Of a stretch of 64,000 nucleotides of DNA, positions 1-9,911 are shown piece after piece. Within the stretch, counting starts at the first letter, position 1. Every line of letters starts with the position of its first letter. The translations under genes and the position numbers were made by a program. Below the pieces are notes generated by a model. It was given only the letters and a program-made list of their open reading frames with translations, made no database searches and had not been told where the DNA came from. The stretch is from Trema orientale (taxonomy: Eukaryota > Streptophyta > Magnoliopsida > Rosales > Cannabaceae). The stretch spans positions 237,534 to 301,533 of the forward strand of contig JXTC01000344.1 in NCBI GenBank assembly GCA_002914845.1, read 5' to 3'.

Positions 1-473
1 TAGGGTTCACTTAAAGGGTAAATAAAACATGCACATTGTATAGAGGTCAGAGAATTCAAATGAGATTTTTTTTTTTTTTTTTAAATAACTTAGAAAGATA
101 CTATGGTGCTTAAAATAAATGGACCTTGGAACTAAAATCTCTGGATAAAATATACAGGAAGAGAACTTGTATGCATGTAAACTAAGGAGCTATTTTCTGT
201 CTAAAAAAGATGTCTCCGTTGTTGAGATATGAATGAAGGATACAATCAAGCAATTAGGTGCTGCATTGGGCCTAAACTAAAAAAGGGTAGCCCACCAAAC
301 TTGACCTGGATAAATCTTAAATAGGCCACGAATCTGAAATGTAGGTCCACGGCCCAATTTGAATAGCGAAATTGGGCATTTTACTATGAGATGAGCCCCA
401 ATCTATAAATCAGACTAACAACGAGGTTGAGGAAATTAGGCCGACTTAAAAGAATATAGGGTTTCTAACATTT
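1..473. other. AT-rich intergenic, no gene seen
   Basis: No open frame, RNA gene or clear repeat is visible. There is a short poly-T run near 66-80. Nothing more can be supported. Confidence 0.6.
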
Positions 474-826
474 ATACCCACAAAAATCGAATTACAAAAA
501 TACGGAAGTCATGTTTTTTTTCAATTTTCGTACGGTTTTTATTAGAAAAATATCACTTTTTTAAAAATATTTAGAAAAATATCATTTTTAAAATAGTTAC
601 TGGTTACCGGTTTCTGGAAACTGGTTACTGGTTACCAGTTATAAATATCGTTGATTATTAGTTACCAGTTTCTAGAAATTGGTTACCAAAAACTAGTTAC
701 TATTTTTAAAAATGGTATTTTTCTAAATATTTTTTAGAAAACAGTATTTTTCTAATAAAAACCGTACCGCACCTTAAAAAAATGAAAACCACCGTATTTT
801 TCAAATTTTTTTCAAAAACACCGTAT
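474..826. mobile_element. Foldback/MITE-like element with long inverted repeats
   Basis: The two halves are inverted copies. The left arm runs from TATACCCACAAAAATCG through GTACGGTTTTTATTAGAAAA. The right arm reads TTTTCTAATAAAAACCGTAC through ACACCGTATAAT. The centre (about 598-700) is a cluster of GGTTACC/CTGGTTAC words that are themselves mutually complementary, so a single strand could fold along almost its whole length. No coding capacity is seen. A target duplication could not be fixed, so the superfamily is open. Confidence 0.6.
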
Positions 827-921
827 AATATCTAATTTCCCTAAGAATAAATGAGTAAATAAACCCACGAACCGCGAAGACTGACTAATATAAATTAATC
901 CTAACCTAACAAAATTATTTA

Positions 922-1504
922 TAGGAATGACAATAGGGCGGATGGGGAATGATTTTTCAATTATCATCCTCATTCCTGAGAGTTAAATCATAATATCATA
1001 TCCGCCCCATTAACTATTCTTTTAAATGCGGGGACGGTGCGGACATTAACCAACGGATAATGGAGAAAACTGTAGTTACCCATTACTCATTGATAATAAT
1101 AAACTATTAAAAAAATTACGATGAAAATACTAAATTTTTTTCATAACCAATAAAACATTAAACACAATAATATACTAATAATTTTCAAACTCTAAAATTT
1201 AAATATATAAGTGTATATAACTCTCTAAATTCATTATTTTCCCAAAGATATAAGAATATAAATAGTATAAAATTAAATACATATGTATATGTATAATAAT
1301 TTTTCTATGCGAATATATATATATATATATATATCAGGGCAGGTACGGTACGGATTATGCTAATACCGTCCTCGCACCATACCCACATATTAATGGTGCG
1401 GTTCCTCGCTCCGATTATTTTCCCTGCTTGAGCGGTTTTTTCCCTCCCTGTACGGATCGAATAACCACGGATACTCGTAACCGTAAGTTATATTACCATC
1501 TCTA
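922..1504. mobile_element. hAT-type MITE (non-autonomous)
   Basis: The ends are short imperfect inverted repeats, TAGGAATGACAATA on the left and the reverse complement of TACCATCTCTA on the right. They are flanked by a perfect 8-bp duplication ATTATTTA (914-921 and 1505-1512). An 8-bp target duplication with TAG-type ends is typical of hAT elements. The interior has G-rich GGGCGG/GCGGGG words, a C-rich counterpart, and an AT microsatellite at about 1313-1334. No transposase is present. Confidence 0.8.
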
Positions 1505-1512
1505 ATTATTTA

Positions 1513-3631
1513 GCTTTACTAAGAAGATAGTTGATTTCGTTCCTAAAAAAAAAAGTTCATTTTGTTGTTCGGTTTGGCCAAAGATTTTGTAGTGTAAAAC
1601 CATTAATTTGACTAAATAAAACCAATAAAAATTTCATATATAATATATATTTTTTAATATCTTATATAGTCTTGTAACTTATAAACTCAGTTATATATTT
1701 CATTAGATTGTAACTAATTTATTTTGCTTTTGGCTTAGTAGACAAGTAGTTTGTTTTTATTTGTTGATTTTAAACTTTAAAGATTTTGGAGGTAATTTAT
1801 ATTAATTTGGATAGTGAAGTTTGACTCTTAGTTGTGTCATAATTTATATGAAACTGTCAGTGACTCTAAATTGAATGACAGATATATCTCTTTAAAGCAA
1901 CGATCATTACATATTTAAACTTGGTAAGATATTACACAGATCCAAATATATTATGTTTATAAGTCAAAAAACTAGCCAAACCACCTAAATGTGCTTTAAT
2001 TGGTTTGGTTTCTTTCCCAAAAATTTAATAATAACCAAATAAGATTTCACATATAGTTTATGATTTTAGCTTTGAAACTAACCACAGATACACGTACTAC
2101 ATATTTTTATTTTTAGCAGTTTTTTGTTTTTTTTTTCAAAAAAATTAGCATGATACAAACTTTTTTTTTAATAAGTCATGTCCTAAAAAAATACTGCAAC
2201 TACGTTTAGGCAGTCTTATTTTATCCTTTTCTAATTTCTCCTTGAACTGCTTTCAGAAAAACATATATGTATATGTTTTTATAATTTTACATATATTTCT
2301 ATTGTAACTTTGCATATGTACCGTTAAACATCTTTGATTATAATTACGTTTTAAGCTAACTTCCATTAAGTTTTTCGAAAATTTGTATGGACTAATTTTT
2401 GTACATAGAGTAAAAAACTTGATTCCATAGTTGTGATAGAATTGACTATATTCCAACCAATTTGTCAATAATTTTCATCATATTAAAAACAAAGAAACAA
2501 ACAAAAATCAGAAAACAAAAAATATCAATAATGAAAATTCTCAATTAAAGACTGAAGGAATATTCAGAAAACCTTTGGTGGATTTCTCTATTATTATATA
2601 TCCGTGTATTTGATTCATTGTGTCTCCAAGAGTACAAATCAATGGACCTTAAAAAATGGACGAATTAATGGTCATAGAAAGTAGGTTAGACTTTAAAAAC
2701 TAATTAGATTTTAAATGCTAATTTAATTCGATTCACGAATAATTCATTTTTATAGGTTGAGATCTAATTTGCAACTATTTCTGTGCCAATCATATCATAA
2801 AATTGGATTAAAAATGAAAAAAAAAATTACTAAGTATAGACTTTCCGAACTAATTTGACGATATTGTTTATTTAATTAGAAAGTAAATGACAATCCCATT
2901 AAGGAAATAAATAAATAAATAAATGACAGATTGTCTTTAGTTCTAGCTTAGAAAATATTTATGAAAATTTGGAGTACTAGCAGTTTTTTTTTTTTTTTTT
3001 CCCTTCTTCACAGAGTTCTGGTTATACCACTTGTTGGATCATGTGATTATTTCATCATTTTTAGTATAGTACGATTTTACTCCTATATCAAACTATAAGC
3101 TAAGTATATATTTTCAAACTTGATGCACTATGGGCCTACTTAAATTTATTTTTTTAAGTTTCAATCTAAAATTGATAAACAAAACACGAAAGTGAATCCA
3201 AGCCGTATCATATATACTTCATTATTTGCTTGTACAGTTGTATATATTGAATCCAAGTCGTATATATTCCATTATTTGCTTGTATAGTTGTATATATGTC
3301 AATATAATATACTTGTTATTAGGTTGTGTATATGTCAACAGAACATAGAGTATACTATTCAGTTAACCTCAATTATTTGATTGAAATTCAAGTGCTGAAC
3401 CAAATAGTTTTCTTGGTATTTATTAGCTAATATAGACAAAATTCAATAATGTATTATAGATTCTCAAGGATTAATACCATGAGCATCACCGGCAATTGTA
3501 TGTGGCGAGTAAAATGGAAATAATTATAGTTGGAATTTGGAACCTTGCCCTTGTCCACTGATAAAATGAAAAACGACACGTTATTTGTATTCGGTATTAA
3601 CGACATATTATTATATATAACTAAAGCTGAG
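1513..3631. other. AT-rich intergenic DNA without genes
   Basis: Only short, unsupported open frames occur. The one local structure is a two-unit tandem repeat (period about 56 bp, units starting TGAATCCAAG at 3192 and 3248). Poly-T runs lie near 2980-3000. No RNA gene or transposon end was recognised. Confidence 0.6.
3192..3297. repeat. Two-unit tandem repeat, period about 56 bp
   Basis: Both units share TGAATCCAAG, then CATTATTTGCTTGTA and AGTTGTATATAT. They differ by a few substitutions and a short indel, so this is an old local duplication. Confidence 0.7.
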
Positions 3632-3639
3632 CGCATTAT

Positions 3640-3890
3640 TACTATGCAAATAATGTGTTTCACTGTAGAAATAAACTTGGCTTTTTGGTGTGATTTTACA
3701 GATTTGTCCTCAAGTGTCTGATTGTGGCCCGTTAGTAGGTGTGGTTATTTCGTCTTTTCATTTTTGTTTGTATGATTTGGCCGAATTGCCCCGCTGTCTC
3801 TGTGTATGGATAAGGGGTTGGACTCGGTTTTTGTGTCTTTTTCTTTTGCCCTTGGTTACTCCGCCGTCCCTCTTCCATCAATTCACTGCT

Positions 3891-3936
<46 letters not shown>

Positions 3937-3960
3937 TGAGTGCCTTCTTCTCTCTTCTTT
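3640..3960 (+). repeat. Left copy of a long direct repeat (partner 7975-8290)
   Basis: The segment around GTGTTTCACTGT, CTTGGCTTTTTGGTGTGATT, TTATTTCGTCTTTTC and GATTTGGCCGAATT recurs in the same order and strand about 4.33 kb downstream. The copies differ by scattered substitutions. The left copy runs into a CT microsatellite (about 3896-3924) that the right copy lacks. Translated frames here are compositional (Leu/Ser/Phe from CT-rich DNA) and do not resemble a protein. Confidence 0.75.
3896..3924. repeat. (CT)n microsatellite
   Basis: About 14 uninterrupted CT units inside the left direct-repeat copy, absent from the partner copy near 8240. It therefore expanded after the duplication. Confidence 0.85.
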
Positions 3961-4560
3961 TTTCATTTTTTATGTCTTATTTTCTCTCTTCTCACATATT
4001 ATTTTCTTCTCTCCTTCTCTCAGACGATGGCTTCCTTTGTTTTTTTGTTTGATTTGTGCTCTCTAATAAACCTCTCTGATTTGTCTTCTTCTCCTGATTT
4101 TTTCCCTCTAACCTTTTGTTTTCTCAGATCTAGTTAGCCCATTTGGGTTTGGCTCTATTCATTCCAGCTGTGCTTGAATTTTTTTGTATCTTGGGTGCTT
4201 CGGCTGGTTCAGTGATTATCTTCGTTTTTATGGCATTTTTTTGAACTTGAACTTTGTATTCTTAATTTTTCCCCTCCTGTGTCTCACGCTCTTTGTATTC
4301 TAGGTGATTGTTTATTTCGTGTTCATCTTTGTAGATATTATGGAATGGTTTTTTTGTATTTTCTCATCCTGTTTTTGTGGCTGTGATTTCTGTTGGTTAC
4401 GGGATTTAGGGTTTAGTTTGTTGTTTCTCCGTTCTATGGGGGAATTTGGCAATTACCTTTAATTAAACATGATTACCCTTTTTTTTATAATCTTTTACTC
4501 GTACCTTTTTTTATTTGTAAACTACCTAAATTACCCTTAAAAGTAAACGTTAATAAATCG
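3961..4560. other. Pyrimidine-rich non-coding stretch
   Basis: Strongly T/C-rich on the plus strand, resembling a plant 5' leader or intron. No splice-linked coding exon or recognisable protein was found, so I treat it as non-coding. Confidence 0.45.
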
Positions 4561-4589
4561 GCCCTTTCATGGTCTCTCTTCATTCTCTC

Positions 4590-4760
4590 TCTAAAAATTG
4601 TCGAACGCTCTCCTCTCTCTCTAAAAATGGCCGAACGCTCTTCTCTCTCTCTCTAAAAATGTCCGAAATCTCTCTCACCTCTCTCTCTCTAAAAATGGCC
4701 GAACGCTCTTCTCTCTCTCTCTAAAAATGTCCGAAATCTCTCTCACCTCTCTCTAAAATC
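4590..4760. repeat. Minisatellite with 68-bp period
   Basis: The composite unit is AAAAATGGCCGAACGCTCTT, a CT tract, AAAATGTCCGAAATCTCTCT, and a CT tract. It starts at 4623 and again at 4691, with degenerate partial units on both sides. Confidence 0.8.
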
Positions 4761-4917
4761 GCACACTCTCTCTTCTCTCTTTGCGATTGTCATCTTTGTT
4801 GAATAAATCGGTTTGGAGTGGATTTTGTGGTCGATTCATGGGAAAAAAAACAACCTACCGGAGGCATTTTTGCTGATAAAGCTCGGAATCGGCATGGGAG
4901 ATTAATGCAAGTTTTTC

Positions 4918-5345
4918 ATGTAAACCAATTGTTTACAGTTTAGTTTTTTTTAAGCATAGACGTGAACAAGTTGTTTACTATTACTTGTGAAACCAGCTGA
5001 TTATATTTTTGTCCCTCTAATAGAGGTTGAAACTTTTTGTTTACAGTTATTGGGAAAAAAAATTAATTATAACCAAAGCACTGAAGCAGATTTATAAGTT
5101 ATAGTAGTTGTTTACAGTTTAGTTTCTTTTTAAGCATAGACGTGAACAAGTTATTTACTATTACTTGTGAAACCAGTTGATTCCATTTTTGTCTCTCTAA
5201 TAAAGGTTGAAACTTNTTTAAGTTCTTTTTAAGCATAGACGTGAACAAGTTGTTTACTATTAGTTCCGAAACCAGTTGGTTACATTTTTGTCTCTCTTAT
5301 AGAGGTTGAAATGTCTTGTTTACAGTTATCGGGAAAAAAAAAGTT
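4918..5345. repeat. Tandem repeat of about 180 bp, collapsed at an N
   Basis: Three copies of a block start with TAAGCATAGACGTGAACAAG at 4951, 5131 and 5230. Each continues with GTGAAACCAG-like and AGAGGTTGAAA-like words. The first spacing is 180 bp and the second only about 100 bp. The shortened unit contains the single N at 5216, so the array is probably mis-assembled or collapsed there. Confidence 0.75.
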
Positions 5346-5692
5346 AACTAAGGGTAAAATTGGAAACATAGGTGAAAAAACGGGTAACAAATTATTCACA
5401 TTTTAAAAACGGACAAGTTGAAAATATCCAGCCCAAAAGCGAGTACTAGGTCTAATTTCCACCCGTTCTATGTTATTTTGTTGGGCCTTTGTTTGTGGAT
5501 GTGGGCTTCTTATTTTTGGGCTTCAATTTTCCTTCGTGGACTAGATGTGGCTTTTCTGTTTTTGGGTTTTTTATTTGGAAATTGGGATTGGATGGGCTTT
5601 TATATCATCCGATAAATGTCATTTTGTTTATTAGTTTATTTATTTGTTTTTTAATGTCTATCATATTTTAGTGATTCTTTTTGTTTTTTTTT

Positions 5693-5840
5693 GGCGCGTC
5701 TACAGTAGGGCGCCCCTACGTAAGGTCCTGTCTATACACCGTTTGATGGGAATCTGTGTAAACAGATTCTTCACAGATTCTTATCAAACGGTATATAAAC
5801 AGGGGCTTTACGTAGGGGCGCTCCTACTATAGCCGCATCT
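5693..5840. mobile_element. Mutator-type MITE, copy 1 of a three-copy family
   Basis: A foldback element of about 148 bp. Its left end, GGCGCGTCTACAGTAGGG then CGCCCCTACGTAAGG, is mirrored by the right end, CGTAGGGGCGCTCCTACTAT then AGCCGCATC. An inner palindrome GTTTGATGGGAATCTGTG is mirrored on the other arm. Nine T residues flank each side (5684-5692 and 5841-5849), consistent with a 9-bp target duplication but weak because it is homopolymeric. The other copies are at 22110-22281 and 63447-63597. Confidence 0.85.
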
Positions 5841-5849
5841 TTTTTTTTT

Positions 5850-6040
5850 TACAAATTTGTGTAAATATATATATATATATAAAATAATGTGTGTCTGTGT
5901 ATGGGCGCGTGTGTATGTTTATTTTTGTGTGGTTAAATTTCTAGATTTTTTCTTAGAAGAGTTGTATCGCAATTCTGCTTTTTCCTCTTTAAAAAAAATC
6001 ATTTTTTGTATGATATTTATCATCTGTTCTAGATTTTTAT
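5850..6040. other. AT-rich spacer with TA microsatellite
   Basis: A short TA run lies near 5864-5880, followed by T-rich DNA. No gene is seen. Confidence 0.5.
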
Positions 6041-6370
6041 GGTGCTAATTATGATCCCTGATTTTGTTTTTGATTATCTATCTACTTGCATTTATTAATT
6101 GAGTCTTGTTCATGTAATTTCATTGAATGTTGTTATGACATTTTACTATTATTTTAGTCTAAAAAAAAGAAAGAAAAAAAAAGTGGAAAAAAAAAGAAAA
6201 AATAGTCTGGTTTTGATGCTAATTATGAACTATATTTTTATTTTTCATTATGTGTCTATTCGCGTTTTGAATTAAATATTAATCATATAACTTCATTGAA
6301 TGCTGTTTTAATATTTTCTTATTTTCATCCAAAAAAAGGAAAAAGAAAATAAAAGTGAAATAAAATAAAA
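6041..6370. repeat. Diverged tandem duplication, period about 180 bp
   Basis: Two successive units share GGTGCTAATTATGA or GATGCTAATTATGA, then TTCATTGAATG and an A-rich run of the AAAAAAGAAAGAAA type. They are clearly diverged. No coding potential. Confidence 0.6.
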
Positions 6371-6746
6371 TAAAAAAGATAATTTAGAGATAATGATGAA
6401 AAGTAGGACAATTTTTTGTTAAATATGTTTGTGGATATTTTTTTTTTATCTATTTTTTATATGAGATATTCGGCTTCTTCACTGTTTACTTACTTAGAGT
6501 ATTAGTGTTGAGTAAGTTTCTGATTTTCTTTTATTACATATCATTTTTATTATGTGTTGTTTCTAGATGTTGCCATGTGTTAAAATCTCTTTTAATGCCT
6601 TTTGCAATCTCTTTACTGTCGTTTGACTATAAATACCGAAGTTATTTACTGTCTTATTTCACACAATGTTCATGTTTATCTTCCTTCTCACTCACAACTT
6701 GCTGAGTTTCCTTTTAACCTCCTTGATCGTATTTATTGTGCTGTTA

Positions 6747-7715
6747 TTGCTTCCTCTGCATTTCGTATAACTGCTAACCGTTTATAGCTGATCTAAGGAG
6801 CTTTTTTCGGAAATAGTTCAGGTATTATTGCCCTTTATTATGTTCTGTTATGTTATTTTCTCTTTCTTTCTTTTCAATTATTAGTATGCTTTGTTCTGGT
6901 GTTCATTAATGTTTATACTATGTACTATTGATATACAGTTGAGATGTTTACTTATTTGTTCTTCTCTTGAATATCTTATACTATTGAAGTATTTTATTAA
7001 ATACTGTTGCTTTTCACCTTAATTATATTCTGTCATATTATTTGTTGATGTACATTGTCTCTCTTGTATCTATTCTGTTTAGATATTTGTCTCTTCATTA
7101 TTTTGTGTTTGGATAGTATAAAATGCTTCAATACTCTTTTTTTTTATTTTTAAATTTCTATGTTTTATGTATTCATTTTTTGCCTTTTTCGCCTGCCTTT
7201 TTATCCAGTCTTTGATTCTTGCCTTTCTTTGCTTCCTCTGCATTTCATATAATTGCTAACCGTTTATAGCTGATCTGAGGAGCTTCTATTGGAAATAGTT
7301 AAGGTATTATTGCCCTTTATTATATTCTGTTATGTTAATTCCTTTTCTTTCCTTCGAGTTATTAGTATGCTTTATCTCGGTGTTCATTAATGTTTGTATT
7401 ACCTACTGTTGATATATAGTTAAGATATTTAATTATTTGTTGTTCTCTTGAATATCATGCGTTACTAAAATTCTTTATTAAATACTGTTGCTTTTGATCT
7501 TATTTATATTTTGTCATATGATTTCTTCATGTACATCGTCTCTCTTGTATTCATTCTGTTTGGATATTTGTCTCTTCACTGTTTCGTGTTTAGATAGTAT
7601 AAAATACTTGGATAATTTTTTCCTTTTATGTCTGTATTTGATGTGTTCATTTTTGCTGTTTTTTGCCCTCAGTTATTTTATCCAATCTTTGATTCTTCCA
7701 TTCCTTTCTTTGTTA
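6747..7715. repeat. Tandem duplication, period about 482 bp
   Basis: GCTTCCTCTGCATTTC starts at 6749 and again at 7231. The order of shared words afterwards is the same: CTAACCGTTTATAGCTGATC, AGGTATTATTGCCCTTTATT, TATTAAATACTGTTGCTTTT, TGTCTCTCTTGTAT. Divergence is moderate. The stretch is T-rich and has no plausible protein. Confidence 0.75.
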
Positions 7716-7974
7716 GTTCAATTTCTATTATCTAAACTCTTTTCCTCTATCTATTCTTCCAAAAATTCTTCTTATTTCGTCTTTTTTCTCTATTTTTCCC
7801 TCTTTTCCTGTTTTAATTATTACTATTTTAGTATTTTCTTAATTATATTTTACAATCTAATCTATATTTGGCAATGATGATTATGCTTCTATTAATCATA
7901 TGGAGTTAGACATTGGCTGCCCGAAAATTACTGTGTATAATGGTTTCTGTTGTTAGATTGGGATAGCACAGAAT

Positions 7975-8290
7975 TACTGTACAGATAACGTGTTTCACTG
8001 TGGAAATAACTGTAACTTGGCTTTTTGGTGTGATTTTATGGATTTATTCTTAAGTGTCTGGTTGTGGCCTGTTAGCGGGTGTGGTTATTTCGTCTTTTCG
8101 TTTTTGTTTGTATGATTTGGCCGAATTACCCCACTGTCTTTGTGTATGGGTGAGGGATTGGACTGGGTTTTTGTGTCTTTGCTTTGCCCTTGGTCATTCC
8201 CCCTCCTCTCTTCCATCAATCCGCTACTTTGCTTTGATGTTTCTCTGTTCCTCTTCCTTTCTCCGTTGCCTTTATACTCTTGGTATTTTT
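7975..8290 (+). repeat. Right copy of the long direct repeat (partner 3640-3960)
   Basis: It matches 3640-3960 in order and strand from GTGTTTCACTGT through the GGTGTGATTTTA, GTTATTTCGTCTTTTC and CTTCCATCAAT words. The 4.3-kb interval bounded by these copies could be an old LTR-type element without coding capacity, but no primer-binding site, polypurine tract or target duplication was found. Confidence 0.7.
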
Positions 8291-8330
8291 AGGCAGTGCT
8301 GTGTTTTATTCCTGTGATTTTGTCTTTATT

Positions 8331-9911
8331 ATCCAACTAATATAATGTATATGGCAAAATTTTTAACATATAGACGGTATTTTATATGTTTATCTAATTG
8401 CCAGAAATGATTTCCCTTGAAAGAAAAATGAGAAATTATTTCTCAGGTAGCTAGATAAACACTTAAATACACTATCCTATAAATTTGTCATATATTGATG
8501 ATGTCTTTCATATATCTGAGCCAAATGCTATATATATTTATAGATATACATCTATCTATCTACGTATATTATATAATTGTATTGAATATAAGGAATCAAT
8601 CATACTCGATTGACTAAAAATTTTACTACTTCCATTAACAAAGAGGAGAATGAAGAATCTGTTACAGAGAAAAAGAAAGAAGCAAGAAAACAAGATTATA
8701 TTTTGTTTCATTGTAAAGCCATTGGGAAAAAAATTTTATTCCTATCATGTATTCAATTTTTTATTCATTATTTGTATAATTCAATATTTTATACATTTGG
8801 ACTGAAGGACTTTCATTTTATATGTAATTACGAAGTTATATTTAAAGCTTTATTGCAAGGACTATGAATAATAGAATAAAAACAGTATGAGTTTATATAG
8901 TTTATATCCCAAATTTCTTATTTTACCCAAAAAAAAAGGGGGACAGCAGAGAAATATTCGCAATTTACAATGGTTTTGCATAGTAAAATATAAATACTAT
9001 TACTTATTAACTAGGAAGAACGTTGAAATTTTTACTATCTCCAATAACTGTAAATAATATAATAAAAATATTATTAGTTATTAATTTAAATAATTATTAT
9101 ACTAGAATATCTCCCTACCATATATCCAAATAATATTAGCGAAATATTGCCCGTTTGAACCCTTGCTTCTCCCTCCTTCCGCTTTTAATTTTATGCTTTT
9201 ATAGTCTTATTATTTAGAATGTTCTAAGAAATGTTGTTGTGTCAGAGGTTCTAAATAATTTTCTATGAGTTGATAATTTTGCATGAGTTAGAAAAAAAAT
9301 ACAATAAAGAATGTAATTTCAAAAAATCATAAACAAAAATACTATAATTAATTCAACATTAATAATAATCACCCAAATTATAATTAGCATAACACAAATG
9401 AGTTAACAGAGCCAAAAAAAGAACATACAGGAAAAAGAAAGAATTAATTACTTTTTACACAGATTGTATTATTATATTATTCCATAAGCTTTAAACAAAA
9501 GAAAAATTAACATGATATTTATTTTTTGTTGGTCTCTTTCCCTGCCGCCTTTAGAATCATATAAATATCCAGATAATGTCAGAAAATTTCCGGCCATCAA
9601 AGTGTCAATGCAGACGACGTCATTATTATCTTCCAAATGAAGACTCTGTATTTAGCAGCGATATTATTTTAGATCGTCAATATCAGAATTCCAGTATAAA
9701 TTTAGAAAATATTCACTGATCAAGGCTCGTTGCAATATCCACTTTTACAAATCCTGAAAAATATTTTCCCCACTCGGCTCACTCCTCAACGTCAACTAGC
9801 TTCAATGCACAAAGTAATCTCTTCATTTCCTATATAAAAATAGGGAAAAAAAACCCTTCATTCATTATCCATTCTCCCACTTTTAACTCTTATTCCATAC
9901 TGTGTTACAGA
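8331..9911. other. AT-rich intergenic, possibly including the Helitron 5' region
   Basis: No confident gene. From about 9600 there may be a worn exon upstream of the Helitron N-terminal region (a frame reading RRRHYYLPNEDS near 9612-9650), but its identity is uncertain. The Helitron 5' terminus (expected to start TC) could not be located. Confidence 0.4.

Noticed and set aside
3690..4137. Overlapping plus-strand frames rich in Leu, Ser and Phe
   Set aside because: They come from CT-rich DNA in three frames at once and have no family features.
8610..8867. 85-codon plus-strand frame
   Set aside because: Lys/Glu-rich start then hydrophobic AT-driven residues. No family resemblance.
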